Shown here: in pieces, positions 33,619 through 47,319 of the stretch
Position numbering within the stretch: position 1 is the first letter of the stretch
How the letters are laid out: each line of letters opens with the position of its first letter
NCBI RefSeq assembly: GCF_001876935.1
Contig: NC_033801.1
Span: 27,759,795-27,823,794 of the forward strand
Reading direction: 5' to 3'
From: Asparagus officinalis
Taxonomy: Eukaryota > Streptophyta > Magnoliopsida > Asparagales > Asparagaceae
Length of the DNA stretch: 64,000 bases
Program-made: the position numbers and the translations under genes
Notes under the pieces: generated by a model
The model's input: the letters and a program-made list of their open reading frames with translations, nothing else
What the model was told of the DNA's origin: nothing
Databases searched by the model: none

Positions 33619-35279
33619 TGTTTGGTGGGAAATTTCGAAGAAGAAAATTAAGAATTGAATTTGTTTTATTCTCTCTAACAGAAAAAGAAATTACTTACAA
33701 TTCTCTCGACATAATTTCTCTCTAACAAACTTAGTAAAAGAAATTACAATCTTCTTGTATCGGATTCATAATTTATAAAAGAGAAGAGGATCGATGGAGA
33801 TCCTCCTCTTTATTTAAAACTGGATTCTTCACGGTGGCGATGTGATGCTTCTCTCGATGTTCGTATCGAGTTTGCTTCTCATTGATGATCTGAATGCTTC
33901 ACCTCGTGGAACAAAGTCTATTCCTCTCGGATTGGATGTCATAGAGAACTTGCGTGGTAAGTTTGAAAAGAACTCTTAACCAGTTAGGGAACTCTGAGCG
34001 AGTATAAACTCCGTGGAAGAGTTGATCTAACTGAAATTGGTTTATAAGCCAAGGGAATGCTCCAAGAACTTTGTCGCTGAAGGAAGCTTCAAGATGATCT
34101 GCTCATGATATTGCTGATCTCTCCTTTTGTGATCTTTTTTTATGCAAAAAGTCGATCCAAAGATGATATCCAGATCACCCCAAAAAATCCACGAACTCAA
34201 TTGAGTTTCTGGTATTTAAAGGGGATTAAGGGGTGTAACCACCCATTAATCCTCTCCTTAATGGGAGTTTAATGGGGTGTAACCACCTCCCATAAATCTC
34301 TCCAAGATAGGGTGGTAATCCCCTCAAATTGTGGGGAGAAAATAGTTTCTAGAACCGTTCAACTCGTGTTTTAATGAGTCAAACACCAAAATTGGCGTTT
34401 TGGGCCCGAACTCTGCATTTTAGACCTGAAATGCAGAGTTGGGTATGCGCTTAAGGCTAAAAACGTAGTGTTCACACAACGTTATGAATATGAGACGCAG
34501 AAATGAACTCTTTGTTCTAGATCTAGAACACAGAGTAGGGCTCTGTATGAACTCTACGTTCTGGATCTAGGATGCACAGTTGGGCTCTGCATGAACTCTA
34601 CATTTTGTGTCTATGAACTCTGCATTTTGTCATAGAGATGAACTCTGCCTTTTGAGTCTATGAAGTTTGTGTTTTGTCATAGAGATGAACTCTGCGTTTT
34701 AACTCTGGAATATAGAGGCGAGCCTCAGGTGGGCTTGGCGAGCTTCAGGCTAAGTCCAATGTTCAGGCGAAGTCCTGTCTTACAGACGGACTTCATAACA
34801 TAACTTGCTGTGAAGAACAGATCATAACTTTTAAACCGTAAGTCGGAATTAAACAAATTATATATGAAAATCAGGTATCTCAACAAGACAGAACCGACCA
34901 AACCAACCACAAAGGGTTCATTTGCTCATGTCTATTTTTCCAAATTCCTTACGGTTTAAGAGATTTCTGCATTTTAATTTGAAGAGACCATTAATTTGTA
35001 GTCTCTTTTGCTAGAACGTTGCAAAGATCGTCATCTTGTAACATTCGTCTTGGCTCCTTGAAAATATGAGAGTCGTCATATTGCAACTCTCGATGTTAAT
35101 TGTGAAGGCTGTTGAATTAGAGCTTTCATCGGTTGTGGTGAAGGTCATCATATTGTAACCTTCATCGATTTATGTGAAATTTTTTTAATTGTAGCCTTCT
35201 GGAAGCCATCAACTTGTAACTTCCATCCTTGGTGTTTAATAAGGATCAGCTATCTGCAGTAATTTTTAGACAGCCTATA
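33619..35279 (-). repeat. Array LTR 2 (1661 bp, near full length)
   Basis: It runs from TGTTTGGTGG to CAGCCTATA (terminal CA mutated to TA). It contains a CTCTGCGTTTTG-type minisatellite (34390-34700) and the mini stem-loop array (34976-35235). Confidence 0.8.
34976..35235. repeat. Mini stem-loop array in LTR 2
   Basis: About six units: AGAGAC/GTCTCT, ATGAGAGT/ACTCTC, AAGGCT/AGCTTT, GAAGGT/ACCTTC and GGAAG/CTTCC, with loops close to CGTCATATTGTA. The same order of stems recurs in LTRs 3, 4 and 5 (40620-40875, 43930-44185 and 61180-61430). Confidence 0.7.
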
Positions 35280-36490
35280 GAACCCCCTCCAAAGTTTTTG
35301 AAAGTTTATGGTTGATTGGGATGAATTTTTGAAATACTTTGGATCTCAACTCTAATCTTGAAGCTGTTGATTCCTTGTCATAAATGAGTTGTTCTTTGCA
35401 CCCGCTTTGAAAACATAGTGGTTGAAGGCATTTGCCACACAAGACCTAAGCTTCAAAGAGAAACTGTAGCGACGGTATATGCTACTCATGAGCAGAAGAT
35501 GTCAAACATCACGTCACGGCTCACATCCATTCAGCTGATGGGCCCGCAAATATATATAGGACTTTTGGCAAACCTCAGTCATTTATAGATTTAATAAGCC
35601 TTTATCGACTACCGTTTGAGTCGGGCTAGCATGTAGATTGTCTAAGTCCGTTCCATATGTAACGTTGTGCTAAAAGAATAAACTCTCTTAGACTTAGTAC
35701 TATGATACCGAATACATAGACTTTGTTAATTTTACGGGAATGGACTTTCCGGCAACGCATGTTAGGCGTAGCCTTATCTCTAATTAGGGATTGGGATAAA
35801 ATCCCCTAGAGATGGATTCTGGTGTCCTTTTCATGGCGAAAGACTAACCGGCAATGCGTGTTAGGCGTAGACTTATCTTTGTTTAGGAGTCAAGATAAAG
35901 TTCCCCATGTGTATAAGGCATGGATTTTGACGTTATTAATAACAACCTGCCACGATGTTGAATACGTGGGCTTTGCCATTTTCACGGGAATGTGCTACCC
36001 GGCAGCATGTGTTAGATGCAGATTTATCTCTATTTAGGGATCAAGATAAAGTCCCCCATACGTGTAAGGCATAAACTCTGGTGTTATTAATAACACCCTG
36101 CTACGATATTGAATACGTAGGTTTTTATCATTTTCACGGAAAAAGACTAACCGGTAACGCGTGTTAGGTGTAGACTTATCTCTAATTAGGGATCGAGATA
36201 AAGTTCCCCATGCATGAAAGATATGGATTTTGGATGCTACGATGTTGAATACGTAGACTTCTATCATTGTTTCTTTCTGTGTTACGTTTTCACTTGAAAC
36301 ACTGAAAGAAAGTTAGAAGTGCCAGAGGTATAGTATTAACTTAGCATGAATTTTTACTTAGAGTGAAATTCAAAAATTTTCTTCATTATCACTAGGACAA
36401 CCAATTTTTTTTTTAATCCACTGGGATTTTATAATGAAAACTTGATATTCTTATTGAAAAAGGATTAAAAAGTTAATTGGGGGGGGGGGG

Positions 36491-36500
36491 NNNNNNNNNN
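36491..36500. other. Assembly gap (10 N) inside a G homopolymer
   Basis: Ten Ns lie between a run of G at 36479-36490 and GGGTGGGGGG. Equivalent sequence in the sister domains has only a short G run (near 30139 and 54540), so the gap probably marks a collapsed or unreadable homopolymer. Confidence 0.95.
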
Positions 36501-38138
36501 GGGTGGGGGGTTTAACTGTTAGAGGTGAGATGTTAGCTTAACAGTATTTTATGGGTCTGTCGCTCTATTGAAGAGTGTCGATAAGTTGATTTGGTGTCCA
36601 GAGGTATGATGTTAACTTGACGTGTTTGTGGACCTATCACTCTATTGAAGAGAGTCGAAAAGTTAATTGTCAGAGGTGTTTTGTTAACTTGACATGAGTT
36701 TGTTGCGATTAGAGCAACTTTGAGGACCTATCGTTCTATTGGGGAGAGTCAATAAGTTGATTTTGTCAGAGGTGTGATATTAACTTGATAAGAATTTGTT
36801 ACGATCGGAGAAACTTTGTGAACTTATAATCCTATTGAAGAGGATTGATAAGTGGACTATCAGAGGTATGATATTAACGTAACAGGAGTTTGTTGCGATC
36901 AGAGCAACTTTATGGACTTATCTCTCTATTGGAGAAAGTCGATAAGTTGATTGTCAGAGAAGTGATATTAACATGATAGGAATTTGTATTTGTGATTTGA
37001 ACAAGATTTTGAAGACTTAGCGTCTTGCAGTGGAAGATTGCGATTTGAGTAATTTTGAAGACCTATCATCCTATTGGCAAGGATTGATAAGTTGATTGTC
37101 AGAGGTGTATTGTTAACATGATAAATTAGGAGTGATACAAACTAAATTCATACTCTGTAGGGATGATGATCGTCAGAAGTGTAATGTTAATTCGACGATG
37201 TTTGTAGATTTTGTGGTTGACAGAGGTATTCTATTGAACATGACAACTCAGAAAATTTATTACTCATAATCCAGTGGACCACAAATAAACCAACCCCCAG
37301 TCTTGAACAAGTGCAGGAGGAAAGGGGTAGACAGGGTACATTACCTAGTAGGCCACTATCTGATGAGTTTGACTATAAGAGGTAACTGTTAACGTGATAG
37401 TTTTAGTGGACCCGCCATCCTACTAAAGAGCTTTAGTGAGGAAATTCGGGGGAAATGGACTATCAGAGGTATATTATTAACTTGATAGTTTGGTGGACCC
37501 ACTATCCTATTGAAGAGGATTAGCTTCAGTGGTCGTAGTATCTTCCCTTTTTGATTGAGAAGATTGGGCTTGGTCCCGTTGCTCAGGTTGATTTTTTAAC
37601 CCTGGCAATGATTTTTTCAGCCTGTTCACCGTGAGAGATTTATTGTTTCCAGGAATGACATTCTGCAACCCTCATTTGTGCTAGAAGGTTAGTATGCAAG
37701 TTGTGTTGATAGGTCTCCACTAAGATAGATTATCATACCTGACGAACATCAGACAACCATGCTTCAGAACCTCTTGACGAAGGCTTTGACGGGCTCCCTC
37801 TTCTTCTGTTTAATGGAAAAAAGTGTATGGATAGAGACTTCTATATCCTATTTAAAGAATCTTGATAGGAAAAGTCTCTCTAGATCCGCCCACTTTTGGA
37901 TACATCCGACATGCAATTTTCTAAACCATTCAAAGATAACTCCCTTGAGAGTGCCAATGAACAATCGAGATAGTATGGCGTCGTTTAATATCGCATTTCC
38001 AGTCTGTGACTTGTAATGATAGATATGTTGATTTGGTGATCTTGTGCCATCAAAAGTTTGTAGCGTCGGGACCTCGAACTTTGGAGGATAAGGGGCTGCA
38101 TCCCATTCTGCAGGATAGGGCCTAGCAATCCCCTCTTC

Positions 38139-38513
38139 TTAGAGCTCACTTCTGTTAGCAATAGCATTGAGGCAGGCTTCTAATTCTTCCATTTTGGCAG
38201 ACTGGAGATTCTGCTCGTTCTCAGTCTCTCTTCTTTCATCAGAGGAAGATTCTAGGTTGTGGGCTTCTTGGTAAGAAGCAGCAGTATCAACCACTTTTCC
38301 CTTCCCTTTGCTTGTGTGAGGTTGGGATGAAGACGTTCTTCCTCTTCGGGAAGGTTCTTGCCTTGGCGATGGATTTATCTTCTGAGATTTGGCCCTGTCT
38401 ATGACATATTGAGTCATCAAGATCCGGAGTTCATTAAGGGTCTCCTGCTGTGATTTGAGCATGGCCTCCTGCTCATCAACCCTCTTTGAGGGATCTTCAT
38501 AGTTTCCCATCAT
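38139..38513 (-). CDS. Gag linker segment with coiled coils, internal domain 2 (124 aa)
   Basis: An open frame reads RVDEQEAMLKSQQETLNELR, then a basic, Ser-rich linker (PRQEPSRRGRTSSSQPHTSK) and a second acidic helix (KMEELEACLNAIANR). The order matches the part of gag just N-terminal to the PF03732-like core in related elements. It is the best preserved copy in the window. It is probably a fragment of a longer gag frame rather than an independent gene. Confidence 0.6.
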   Translation of the reverse strand: MMGNYEDPSKRVDEQEAMLKSQQETLNELRILMTQYVIDRAKSQKINPSPRQEPSRRGRTSSSQPHTSKGKGKVVDTAASYQEAHNLESSSDERRETENEQNLQSAKMEELEACLNAIANRSEL

Positions 38514-39506
38514 ACAGGCAGAGCTCTTATGTTCTATGAAAGAGCTAGAGGATTAAGATTCTGTGATAGTTAAATGCTCACCATCAGATGTAGTTCCTCT
38601 AGCCAATCTTCGATAATCGACAGGATGTATGACTCCCCTTCGAGTTCAGGTATGTTGGTAGATTCCCTCAAACTTGTTCAGGATCTCTTTGAATTTTGAA
38701 GACCGGTTTATCTCTGACTCATCAGAATTAAGGATTGATAACTTCCCTCTACTGATCATGTTGGAAGTAAATCCAAGGTATTCACTCTCTGAAGTCTTCT
38801 TCATGTGTAAACGTCGTCATTGATTGAGCAAAGCCACGTTCGTTAATTGTTTGAACCCTAATGTTTTGGCCACATGTGAGCAACATTGACATCCCGAGAG
38901 AACCGTAGAAATCAGTCGTTCACATTAGCATGAATGAACGACTCTTTGCATCGGAATTTATCTCGACAGTAATTCTCACAAGTCAAAAACTTGGGATGAA
39001 CCTCACACAGAGTGTAAGGGTAGAGATGGAACCCCCTGTCCATCAGTGGATGGAACTGGTTCTTGGCAAACATGCACTTTAAATCCATGTTGATTTTTTT
39101 GAACGCGACAAACTACACCGCATTCCGAAGAAGGAACACGAGGGTCGTGTTTAGCTTGATTAACGCTAGAGCAAAGTTTGCATTTTGGAGATGAAACGCA
39201 GTCCTGAGATCTGTGTTTTGCTGATAAAACATAGTCATGAGATCTGTGTTTTGATTCTAGAATGCACTCTTGAGAGTTACGTTTTGATTCTGGAACGTGC
39301 TCCTAAGAGTTGCGTTCGGTTTTGTAAACGCTTCCTTGAGGGTTGCGTTCTGTTTGCGGAACACGCCCTTAGGGCTGCGTTTTGATTGAATAACACGCCA
39401 TTGAGGACTGCGTTCACTATTACTCACACAGAGCCTATGTTTGGGGTTATGGACACGAGGCTTGCGTTCTGAAGCAGAAGCGCAGAGCTTAGGGTCGCAC
39501 TTAGGC

Positions 39507-40001
39507 TCACGAACACGAAGTTTGTGTTGATTTGAGGATCGGCATTCTCAGAGATATGCTTGTCGTCAAGATCTTCTCCTTCATTGAGTGGTGTTCTTCT
39601 TGGCCTATTTTAAGGCCTATGCAGCGATGTCGTTGGCGTTGGTGGAGTTGGTCACCGCAATGTGCTTTTTGTGACCTGATACCCATTGCTTTAGCGCGGT
39701 GCAGAACCTTCAACTTGGTGGACGAGTTTGGTAGAAGCTGGCCCACTCCTTCGAAGGAGGGACTATTTGAGAGGTCTTACTTTAGCATAAGAGCAACAGT
39801 TGGAGATTTAGTCTCCTTGGAGACTTTGGGGATCTTGCGCATAGCCTTGGGGCTAAGGGATCCAGAGGAAAGGGCTTCATCGTACTTAGCTTGATCGAAC
39901 TCGATGATCAGAGTTTCAACGATCATTCCAGCAAGCTTGGTATCGGATTGCACCACTACTTCTTCATCGGTGAAAAAGCTAGTCCCCAGCAGAGTCGTCA
40001 T
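39507..40001 (-). pseudogene. Gag N-terminal part, internal domain 2
   Basis: The frame opens at 40001 with MTTLLGTSFFTDEEVVVQSD and FDQAKYDEALSSG, is open to 39777, and continues in another frame to 39507. The minisatellite follows at 39420-39130. Confidence 0.65.
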
Positions 40002-40005
40002 CTTT

Positions 40006-40924
40006 TGTTTGGTGGGAAATTTCGAAGAAGAAGATTGAGAATTGAATTCGTTTTATTCTCTCTAACAAACTTAGAAAAAGAAATTACTTATAATTCTCTT
40101 GACTTAATTTCTCTCTAACAAACGTAGTAAAGGAAATGCTAATCTTCTTGTATCGGATTCTTGATTTACAAAAGAGAAGAGGATCGACGAAGATCCTCCT
40201 CTTTGTTTAAAACTGGGTTCTTCATGGTGGTGATGAGTTGCTTCCCTCGATGTTCGTATCAAGTTTGCATTTTGTTAAGGAGATGAACTCTGCGTTCGAG
40301 TCTACGAATAGTGCTTTTTGTCACAGAGATGAACTCTGTGTTTTGACTCTAGAATGCAGAGGTGAGCCTCAGGCGGGCTTAGTGAACTTCAGGCTAAGTC
40401 CATTGTTCAGACGAAGTCTAGTCTTACAGACGGACTTTAGAACATAACTTACTACGAAGAACATATCATAACTTTCAAACCGTAAGTTGGAATTGGATGA
40501 ATTATATGTGAAAATCGGCTATCTCGATGAGACAAAGCTGACCAAACCAACCACAAAAGGTTTGGTTTGCTCTTGTCCATTTCGCCAAATTCCTAACAGT
40601 TTGAGAGATATTTGTGTTTTGATTTGAAGAGATCGTCAATTTGTAGTCTCTTTTGCTAGAGCGTTGCAAAGTTTGTCATCTTGTAACCTTCGTCTTAGCT
40701 CCTTTAAAATATGAGAGTCGTCAGATTATAACTCCCGATGTTGATTGTAAAGGCTATTGAATTAGAACTTTCATCGGTTGTTATGAAGGTCGTCACATTG
40801 TAACCTTCATCGATCTACATAAAAATTTTCAAATTGTAGCCTTTTGGAAGCCGTCAACTTGTAATTTACATCATTGGTGTTTGATGGGGATTAGCTATCT
40901 GCAATAAATTTTAGACAGTCTACA
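40006..40924 (-). repeat. Array LTR 3 (deleted, 919 bp)
   Basis: It runs from TGTTTGGTGG to CAGTCTACA. About 0.7 kb is missing at about 40263, where AAGTTTGC joins directly to the CTCTGCG minisatellite. Confidence 0.8.
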
Positions 40925-42888
40925 GAACCCCTCTAAAATTTTTGAAAGTTCGCGGTTGACTGGGATAAATTTTTAAAATACTTTGGATCTCAACTCTGAT
41001 CTTGGAGATGTTGATTCCTTATCATAAAGGAGTTGTTCTCTGCACCCTCTTTGAATGCATAGTGGTTGAAGGCATTTGCCACGCAGGACCTAAGCTTCAA
41101 AGAGAAACTGTAGCGACGGTACAAGCTACTCATGAGCAGAAGCTCACAAACGTCACATCACGTCTCACATCCATTCAGCTAATGGGCCTGCAAACATTCA
41201 TAGGATTTTTGATAAACCCTTAGTCATCAACGGATTTAATAAGCTTTTACCGACTACCATTTAAGTTGGGCTAGCATGTGGATTGTCTAAGTCCGTTCTA
41301 CATGTAACGTTATGCTAAAAGAATGAACTCTCTTAGACTTAATGCTATGATACCGAATACATAGACTTTGTCAATTTTACGGGAATGGACTACCCTGTAA
41401 CGCGTGTTAGGCTTATCTTTAATTATGGATTGAGATAAAGTCCACCAGAGATGGATTCTGGTGTCCTTTTCACGGCGAAAGACTAATCGGGAAAAGATAA
41501 AGTCTCCCATGTATGTAAGGCATGAGTTTTAGCGTTATTAATAACAACCTGCCATAATATTGAATACGTGGGCTTTGTTATTTTCATGGGAATATACTAC
41601 CAGGTAGCATGTGTTAGATGCAGACTTATCTCTATTTAGGGATCAAGATAAAGTCCCCCATGCGTGTAAGACATAGATTCTGGTGTTATTAATAACACCC
41701 TACTACGATATTGATTATGGTGTTAATTGGTCGAACCCCAACGTTTTGGCCGCATGTGAGCAACATTAACATTCCGAGAGAACCGTAGAGATTAGTCGTT
41801 CACATTGGCATAAATGAACGACTCTTTGTATCGAACTTTCTCTCGACAGTAATTCCCATAAGTCAGAGACTTTGGATGAACCTCTCACAAAGCGTGAGCG
41901 TAGAGATGAAACCCCCTGTCAATCAGTGGATGGGACTGATTCTTGGCAAACATGAATTTTATATCCATGCCAATCTTTTTGAACAAGACGAACCACATCG
42001 CATTCCGAGGAAGGAACATGAGGGTCGTGTTTAGCTTGATTAACGCAAGACCGAAGTCTGCATTTTGGTGATGAAACGCAGTGCTGATGTCTATGTTTTG
42101 CTGATAAAACGCAGTCCTGAGATCTATGTTTTGGTTCTAGAACACACTCTTGAGAGTTACGTTTTGATTGTGGAATGCACTCCTGAGAGTTCCGTTCAGT
42201 TTTGGAAACGCTTCCTTGAGAGCTGTATTCTGTTTGCGGAACGCACCCTTGAGGGCTGCGTTTTGATTGAATAACGCGCCACTGAGGGCTGCATTCACTC
42301 TTACTCACACAAAGCCTATGCTTGGGCTCATAGACACGAGGCTTGTGTTTTAAAGTAGAAACACAGAGCTCAGGGTCGCGCTTAGGCCCACAAACACGAA
42401 TCTTGTGTTGATTTAAGGATCGACATTCTCGGAGATGTGCTCGTCATTGAGATCTTCTCCTTCATCGAGTGGCATTCTTCTTGGCATGTTTTAAGGCCTT
42501 TGCAATGATGCCGTCGGCATTGACGGAGTTGATGGCTCCGATAGGCCTTTTGTGACCCGATACTCGTCGCTTTGGCACGGGTACAAAACTTTCAACTCGG
42601 TGGACGAGTTTGGCAGAAGCTGAGCCCACTCTTTTGGAGGAGAGACTATTCGAGAGGGCTTCCTTTGGCATAAAAGCAACAGTTGGAGCTTAAGTGTCCT
42701 TGGAGACTTTACGAATCTTGTGCATAGCTTTGGGGCTAAGGGATCTAGAGGAAAGGGCTTCCTCATACTTGGCTTGATCGAACTCGATGATCAGAGTTTT
42801 AACGATCATTCCAGTGAGCTTCCTATCGGATTGCGCTACTACTTCTTCATCGGTGAAAAAGCTAGTCCCCAGCAGAGTCATCGTCTTT
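40925..42888 (-). mobile_element. Array internal domain 3 (large internal deletion)
   Basis: The purine-tract side and 150-180-bp hairpin repeats (to about 41715) are joined directly to the sequence upstream of the gag minisatellite. The 100-bp hairpin repeats and the gag core are absent. The gag N-terminal frame starts at 42881 (MTLLGTSFFTDEEVVAQSD) and is frameshifted near 42690. The minisatellite frame at 42308-41919 is open for 129 codons. Confidence 0.7.
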
Positions 42889-44237
42889 TGTTTGTGGGAA
42901 ATTTTGAAGAAGAAAATTAAGAATTAAATTTGTTTTATTCTCTTTAACAGACTTAGAAAAAGAATATACTTACAATTCTCTCGACACAATTTCTCTCTAA
43001 CAAACTTAGAAAAAGAAATACAATCTTCTTGCATCGGATTTCCAATTTACATAAGAGAAGAGGATCGACCGAGATCCTCCTCTTTGTTTAAAACTAGGTT
43101 CTTCATAGTGACGATGAGATGTTTACCTTGATGTTTGTATCGAGTTTGCTTCTCGTAGACGATCTGAATACTTCACCTCATGGAACAAAGTCTATTCCTC
43201 TCGGATTGGATGTCGTAGAGAACTTGTGTGGCAAAATTGAAAAGAACTCTTAACGAGTTAGGGATCTCTGAGAAAGTGTAAACTCTGTGGAAGAGTTGAT
43301 CTAACCGAAATCAGTTTATAAACCAAGGGAATGCTCCAAGAACTTTATCATTGAAGGAAGCTTCAAGATGATCTGCTCAAGAGATTGCTAATCTCTCCTT
43401 TTGTGATCTTTTTTTGATGCAAAAAGTTGATCCAAAGATGATCTCCAGATCACCCAAAAAAATCCCTGAACTCAATTGAGTTTTTGGTATTTATAAGGGA
43501 TTAAGGGGTGTAACCGCCCCTTAATCCTCTCCTTAATGGGGTTTAATAGGGTGTAATTGACCCCATAAATCTCTCTATGATAGGGTGGTGATCTCCTAAA
43601 ATCATGGGGAGAAAACGGTTTCTAGAACCGTTCAACTCGTGTTTGAATGAGTCAAATGCTGAAACTGGCGTTCTGGTCCCGAATTCTGCGTTTTGACTCT
43701 ATAATGCAGAGGTGAGCCTTAGGCGAGCTTGGCGAGCTTCAGGCTAAGTCCAATGTTTAGGTGAAATCCAGTCTTACAGACGAACTTCAAACCGTAAGTC
43801 GGAAATTGGACGAATTATGTATGAAAATCGGCTATCTTGACGAGATGGAGCCGACAAAACTAACCACAAAGGGTTCGGTTTGCTCCTGTCTGTTTCACTA
43901 AATTCCTTATGGTTTAAGAGATATCTGCGTTTTGATTTAAGGAGACCATTAATTTATATTCTCTTTTGCTAGAGCGTTGCAAATATCGTTATCTTATAAC
44001 CTTCATCTTGGCGCCTTTAAAATATGAGATTCGTTAGATTGTAACTCCCGATATTGATTGTGAAGGCTGTTGAATTAGAGCTTTTATCGATTATTGTGAA
44101 GGTCGTCATATTGTAACCTTCATCGATCGACGTGAAAAATTTCTAATTGTAGCCTTCTAGAAGCCATCAACTTGTAAGTTCTATCATTGGTGTTTGATGG
44201 GGATCAGCTATCTACAGTAATTTTTAGACAGCCTATC
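42889..44237 (-). repeat. Array LTR 4 (1349 bp)
   Basis: It starts TGTTTGTGGG and ends at GCCTATC before GAACCCCCTCC, so the terminal CA is mutated. Part of the CTCTGCG minisatellite is missing. The stem-loop array is at 43930-44185. Confidence 0.75.
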
Positions 44238-44804
44238 GAACCCCCTCCAAAGTTTTCGAAAGTTCGCGGTTGACTTGGACGAATTTTTAAAATACTTTGG
44301 ATCTCAACTCTAATCTTGGAGCTGTTGATTCCTTGTCATAAAAGAGTTGTTCTCTGCACCCGCTTTGAAGGCATAGTGGTTGAAGGCATTTGCCATGCGG
44401 GACCTAAGCTTCAAAGAGAAACTATAGCGATGGTACAAGCTACTCATGAGTAGAAGTTGTCAAACGTCATGTCACGGCTCACATCCATTCAGCTGATGAG
44501 CCCAAAAACATTCATAGGATTTTTGGCAAACCCTCAATCATCAACATATTTGATAAGCCTTTACCGACTACTATTTGAGTCGAGCTAGCACGTGAATTGT
44601 CTAAGTCTGTTCTACATGTAACGTTATGCTAAAAGAATGAACTCTCTTAGATTTAGTGCTATGATGCCAAATACATAGACTTTGTTAATTTTACGGGAAT
44701 AGACTACCTGGTAACGCGTGTTAGGCGTAGGCTTATCTCTAATTAGAGATTGAGATAAAGTCCCCCAAAGATGGATTCTGGTGTCCTTTTCACGGCGAAA
44801 GACT

Positions 44805-45576
44805 TGTTGGCCTTCTTGTTTTGATGATGATTTACAAACAATTTACTACTAATGTTGTTTATCTAGTATTTGTGTTTTCGTATTTATTGTAGACAAACAA
44901 CGCGGTTGGAGGATGGATGGAATAGAGCTTCAACGATCATATCCAAAGGAGGTTGGCGGAATGTCGGTGAAGCCTTGCAATTCAAAGTTAAAGATCAAGT
45001 TCAAGCTTCATCCGTGAGATTACCAAGTAGAGCTTATTGAAGACCAATCAAGCTTGGGTAATTTAGTTTAGGAATTTATATTATGTGTGTTAGTACTTTA
45101 AGCTCAATCATATACACACATACACGTTTTGGTTTTTGTATATATATAGTTATATATACATATATGTTTTGGTTTGATAGTTTTTAAGTTTTACTATGAA
45201 ACAAATGAATAGAATTGGAAAATACTATTTTGTTTCATGTTTATATGCGTATATATGATTTCACCTTTAACAAGCTTATATTTAATGAAATCATATTTAG
45301 TGTTTTGAATATATTACATAGAATATGCAATTTTATGAAAATATTGTATTTCTAGGTTATAGACTTCATAACAACATGTTATATCTTTTATCAAGTCTAT
45401 ACAATCATTTGATAAGGTTTCAAAATGTTGTTTAAGTCAAAATATCAAAATATCAATTTTCAGGTTTTCATGTTTTGGACTATTTTGTAAAATGATGATA
45501 TTTTTCATTTGGGAAGTCCTTTTTCGAAACCAGTCGTTGTAGCATGTTTATTATCATGTCTACAATCATTTCCCAA
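44805..45576 (+). repeat. Element 3, left LTR part
   Basis: It corresponds to the reverse complement of about 20.6-21.3 kb. Shared strings include TTATGTGTGTTAGTACTTTA and the CACGTTTTGG block. It breaks off at CCCAA. Confidence 0.75.
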
Positions 45577-45596
45577 TTTTCTTAAAAAGCAACTGC

Positions 45597-45606
45597 CTAT
45601 TTATAG
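45597..45606 (-). promoter_or_regulatory. Minus-strand TATA box, copy 1
   Basis: CTATAAATAG on the minus strand. The transcription start expected about 30 bp downstream is cut off by the LTR junction at 45576. Confidence 0.4.
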
Positions 45607-45899
45607 GCGAAGGAGCCAACTAAATGGCTGGGGTTCATTACACGAATCCCTAAGCACCAAACTGCCAAAGGGTGCTGGGAACAAAGCGACGTAATTAATT
45701 GCGTTCGTACTTAATGTTGATGAAGATGTGGCTCGAAACGATGCATTAAATTAATGCCGATGAAACAAAGGGACAGATCTATGTGGATCAATAGTTTGTG
45801 AACTGTAGAAGGTTGCCACCTCAGCTGACAAGATTTACACTCGCTCCTATGTCAAAAGTGACGAATGTCGCTATCCCGATGGAGTTTGAATTTCAATTC

Positions 45900-46550
45900 T
45901 CAGTTGAGGCTAGTTGAACCTTGAAGGTCACCATCTCGATTCTATTGAGGCTAGTTGAACCTCGAAGGTCACCATCTCGATTGATTTGAGGATAGTCGAA
46001 CCTCGAAGGTCACTGTTTCAACTTAGATGTAGTTGAAATTAGTCTAACCTCATTTTCAAGGTGCAAAATAATGAAGGTCACTATTTCAAATTAGATATAG
46101 TTGAAATAAGTCGAACCTCGTTTTCAAGGTGCAAAATAACGAAGGTAATTGTTTCAACTTTGATGTAGTTAAAATTAGTCGAACCTCGTTTCCAAGGTGC
46201 AAAATATTGAAGGTCACTGTTTTAACTTAGATGTAGTTGAAATCAATCAAACCTCGTTTCCAAGGTGTAAAATAACGAAGGTAATTGTTTCAACATAAAT
46301 GTAGTTGAAATCAGTCGAACCTCGTTTCCAAGGTGCAAAATAATGAATGTAACTGTTTCAACGTAGATGTAGTTGAAATCAGTCGAACCTCGTTTCCAAG
46401 GTGCGAAATAATAAAGGTCTCGATTTCAACTTAGATGTAGTTGAAATCAGTCGAACCTCATTTCTAAGGTGCGAAATAACGAAGGTCGTTGTTTCAACTT
46501 AGATGTAGTTGAAATCAGTCGAACCTCATCTTCAATTTCAAAACAAATGA
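45900..46550. repeat. Minisatellite of about 78-bp units, copy 1
   Basis: About eight units contain TTTCAACT-TAGATGT-AGTTGAAA, an inverted repeat, followed by GTCGAACCTCGTTTCCAAGG. The duplicate is at 49691-50341. Confidence 0.85.
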
Positions 46551-46840
46551 AGGTCATTACCTCAATCAAGTGTTGGATGAGATATTTTGAAACTCGTCTT
46601 AAAATTCTAAGACTTGGTTTTTGACAGTTGTTTTGAAATTCTAAAGGCATAGACTCGTTAAGACAAGTCTTATGTGTTCTATTAGCAAAGAACCAAAGTG
46701 CACAAAGGAGAAAGTTGATGATGAAAACATAATTGTATTGATAAAATATCATTACAAATATTCAACAGTCTGGTAGATTTCCCAGCAAGTTGGCTTATGG
46801 ATTCTTGGTGTGCCGCTTCAATCTCAGTCATAGCTTGCTT

Positions 46841-47250
46841 TCATAAGTCATCATTAGAGAGCACCTTCACTCTACTTACGACGTTGCTTAGCCTCTCAAG
46901 ATCATCTGACTCAGCTTGATGCAATGTTTGATGTTCTACTTGTTGGGTTTCCAAAATCTGACGTCTTTCCATTGCGCCCTTAAACTCATTCTCCGCTTCA
47001 GCTAGTTTAGTTTGGATATCAACAAGTGCAGCTCTATAAGATTCAACTAAGCGTTGCTGGCTGCGTTCAGTGTCAGCGATCATTTTGTTCTCGTTGGACA
47101 ATTTTTTGCTGACATCCCCAAGCTCTTTGACCTTCTGCTTCTTTTAGAGTACTTGACGTTCAAGCTCGAGCAAAGAATCATCCCTCTGCTTTAGAAGCTG
47201 CATCACACGTTCTTCAGCTATGGGGATGAGGGGCTGGTAGCATGGCTATA
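46841..47250 (-). pseudogene. Coiled-coil protein fragment, copy 1
   Basis: The frame is open 47101-46841 (86 aa: RSQQRLVESYRAALVDIQTK, AEAENEFKGAMERRQILE) and extends upstream through VKELGDVSKKL to a TAG near 47145, then LLELERQVL. It is strongly helical with heptad character. It resembles the C-terminal coil of gag-like proteins of plant retroelements, but I cannot name the family. Confidence 0.5.
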
Positions 47251-47319
47251 TCGCTAGTCAAGCTCTGCATTACATGCAAGAGAGGCTCCAACACCGCTTT
47301 GATTTGGTTTTATACTTTT

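Larger units (their letters stand above)
35280..40005 (-). mobile_element. Array internal domain 2
   Basis: Same order as domain 1: purine-tract side (35280-35680), 150-180-bp hairpin repeats, about 100-bp hairpin repeats, gag and primer region. The gag core at 37970-37720 has an in-frame TAG. It contains a 10-N assembly gap. Confidence 0.75.
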
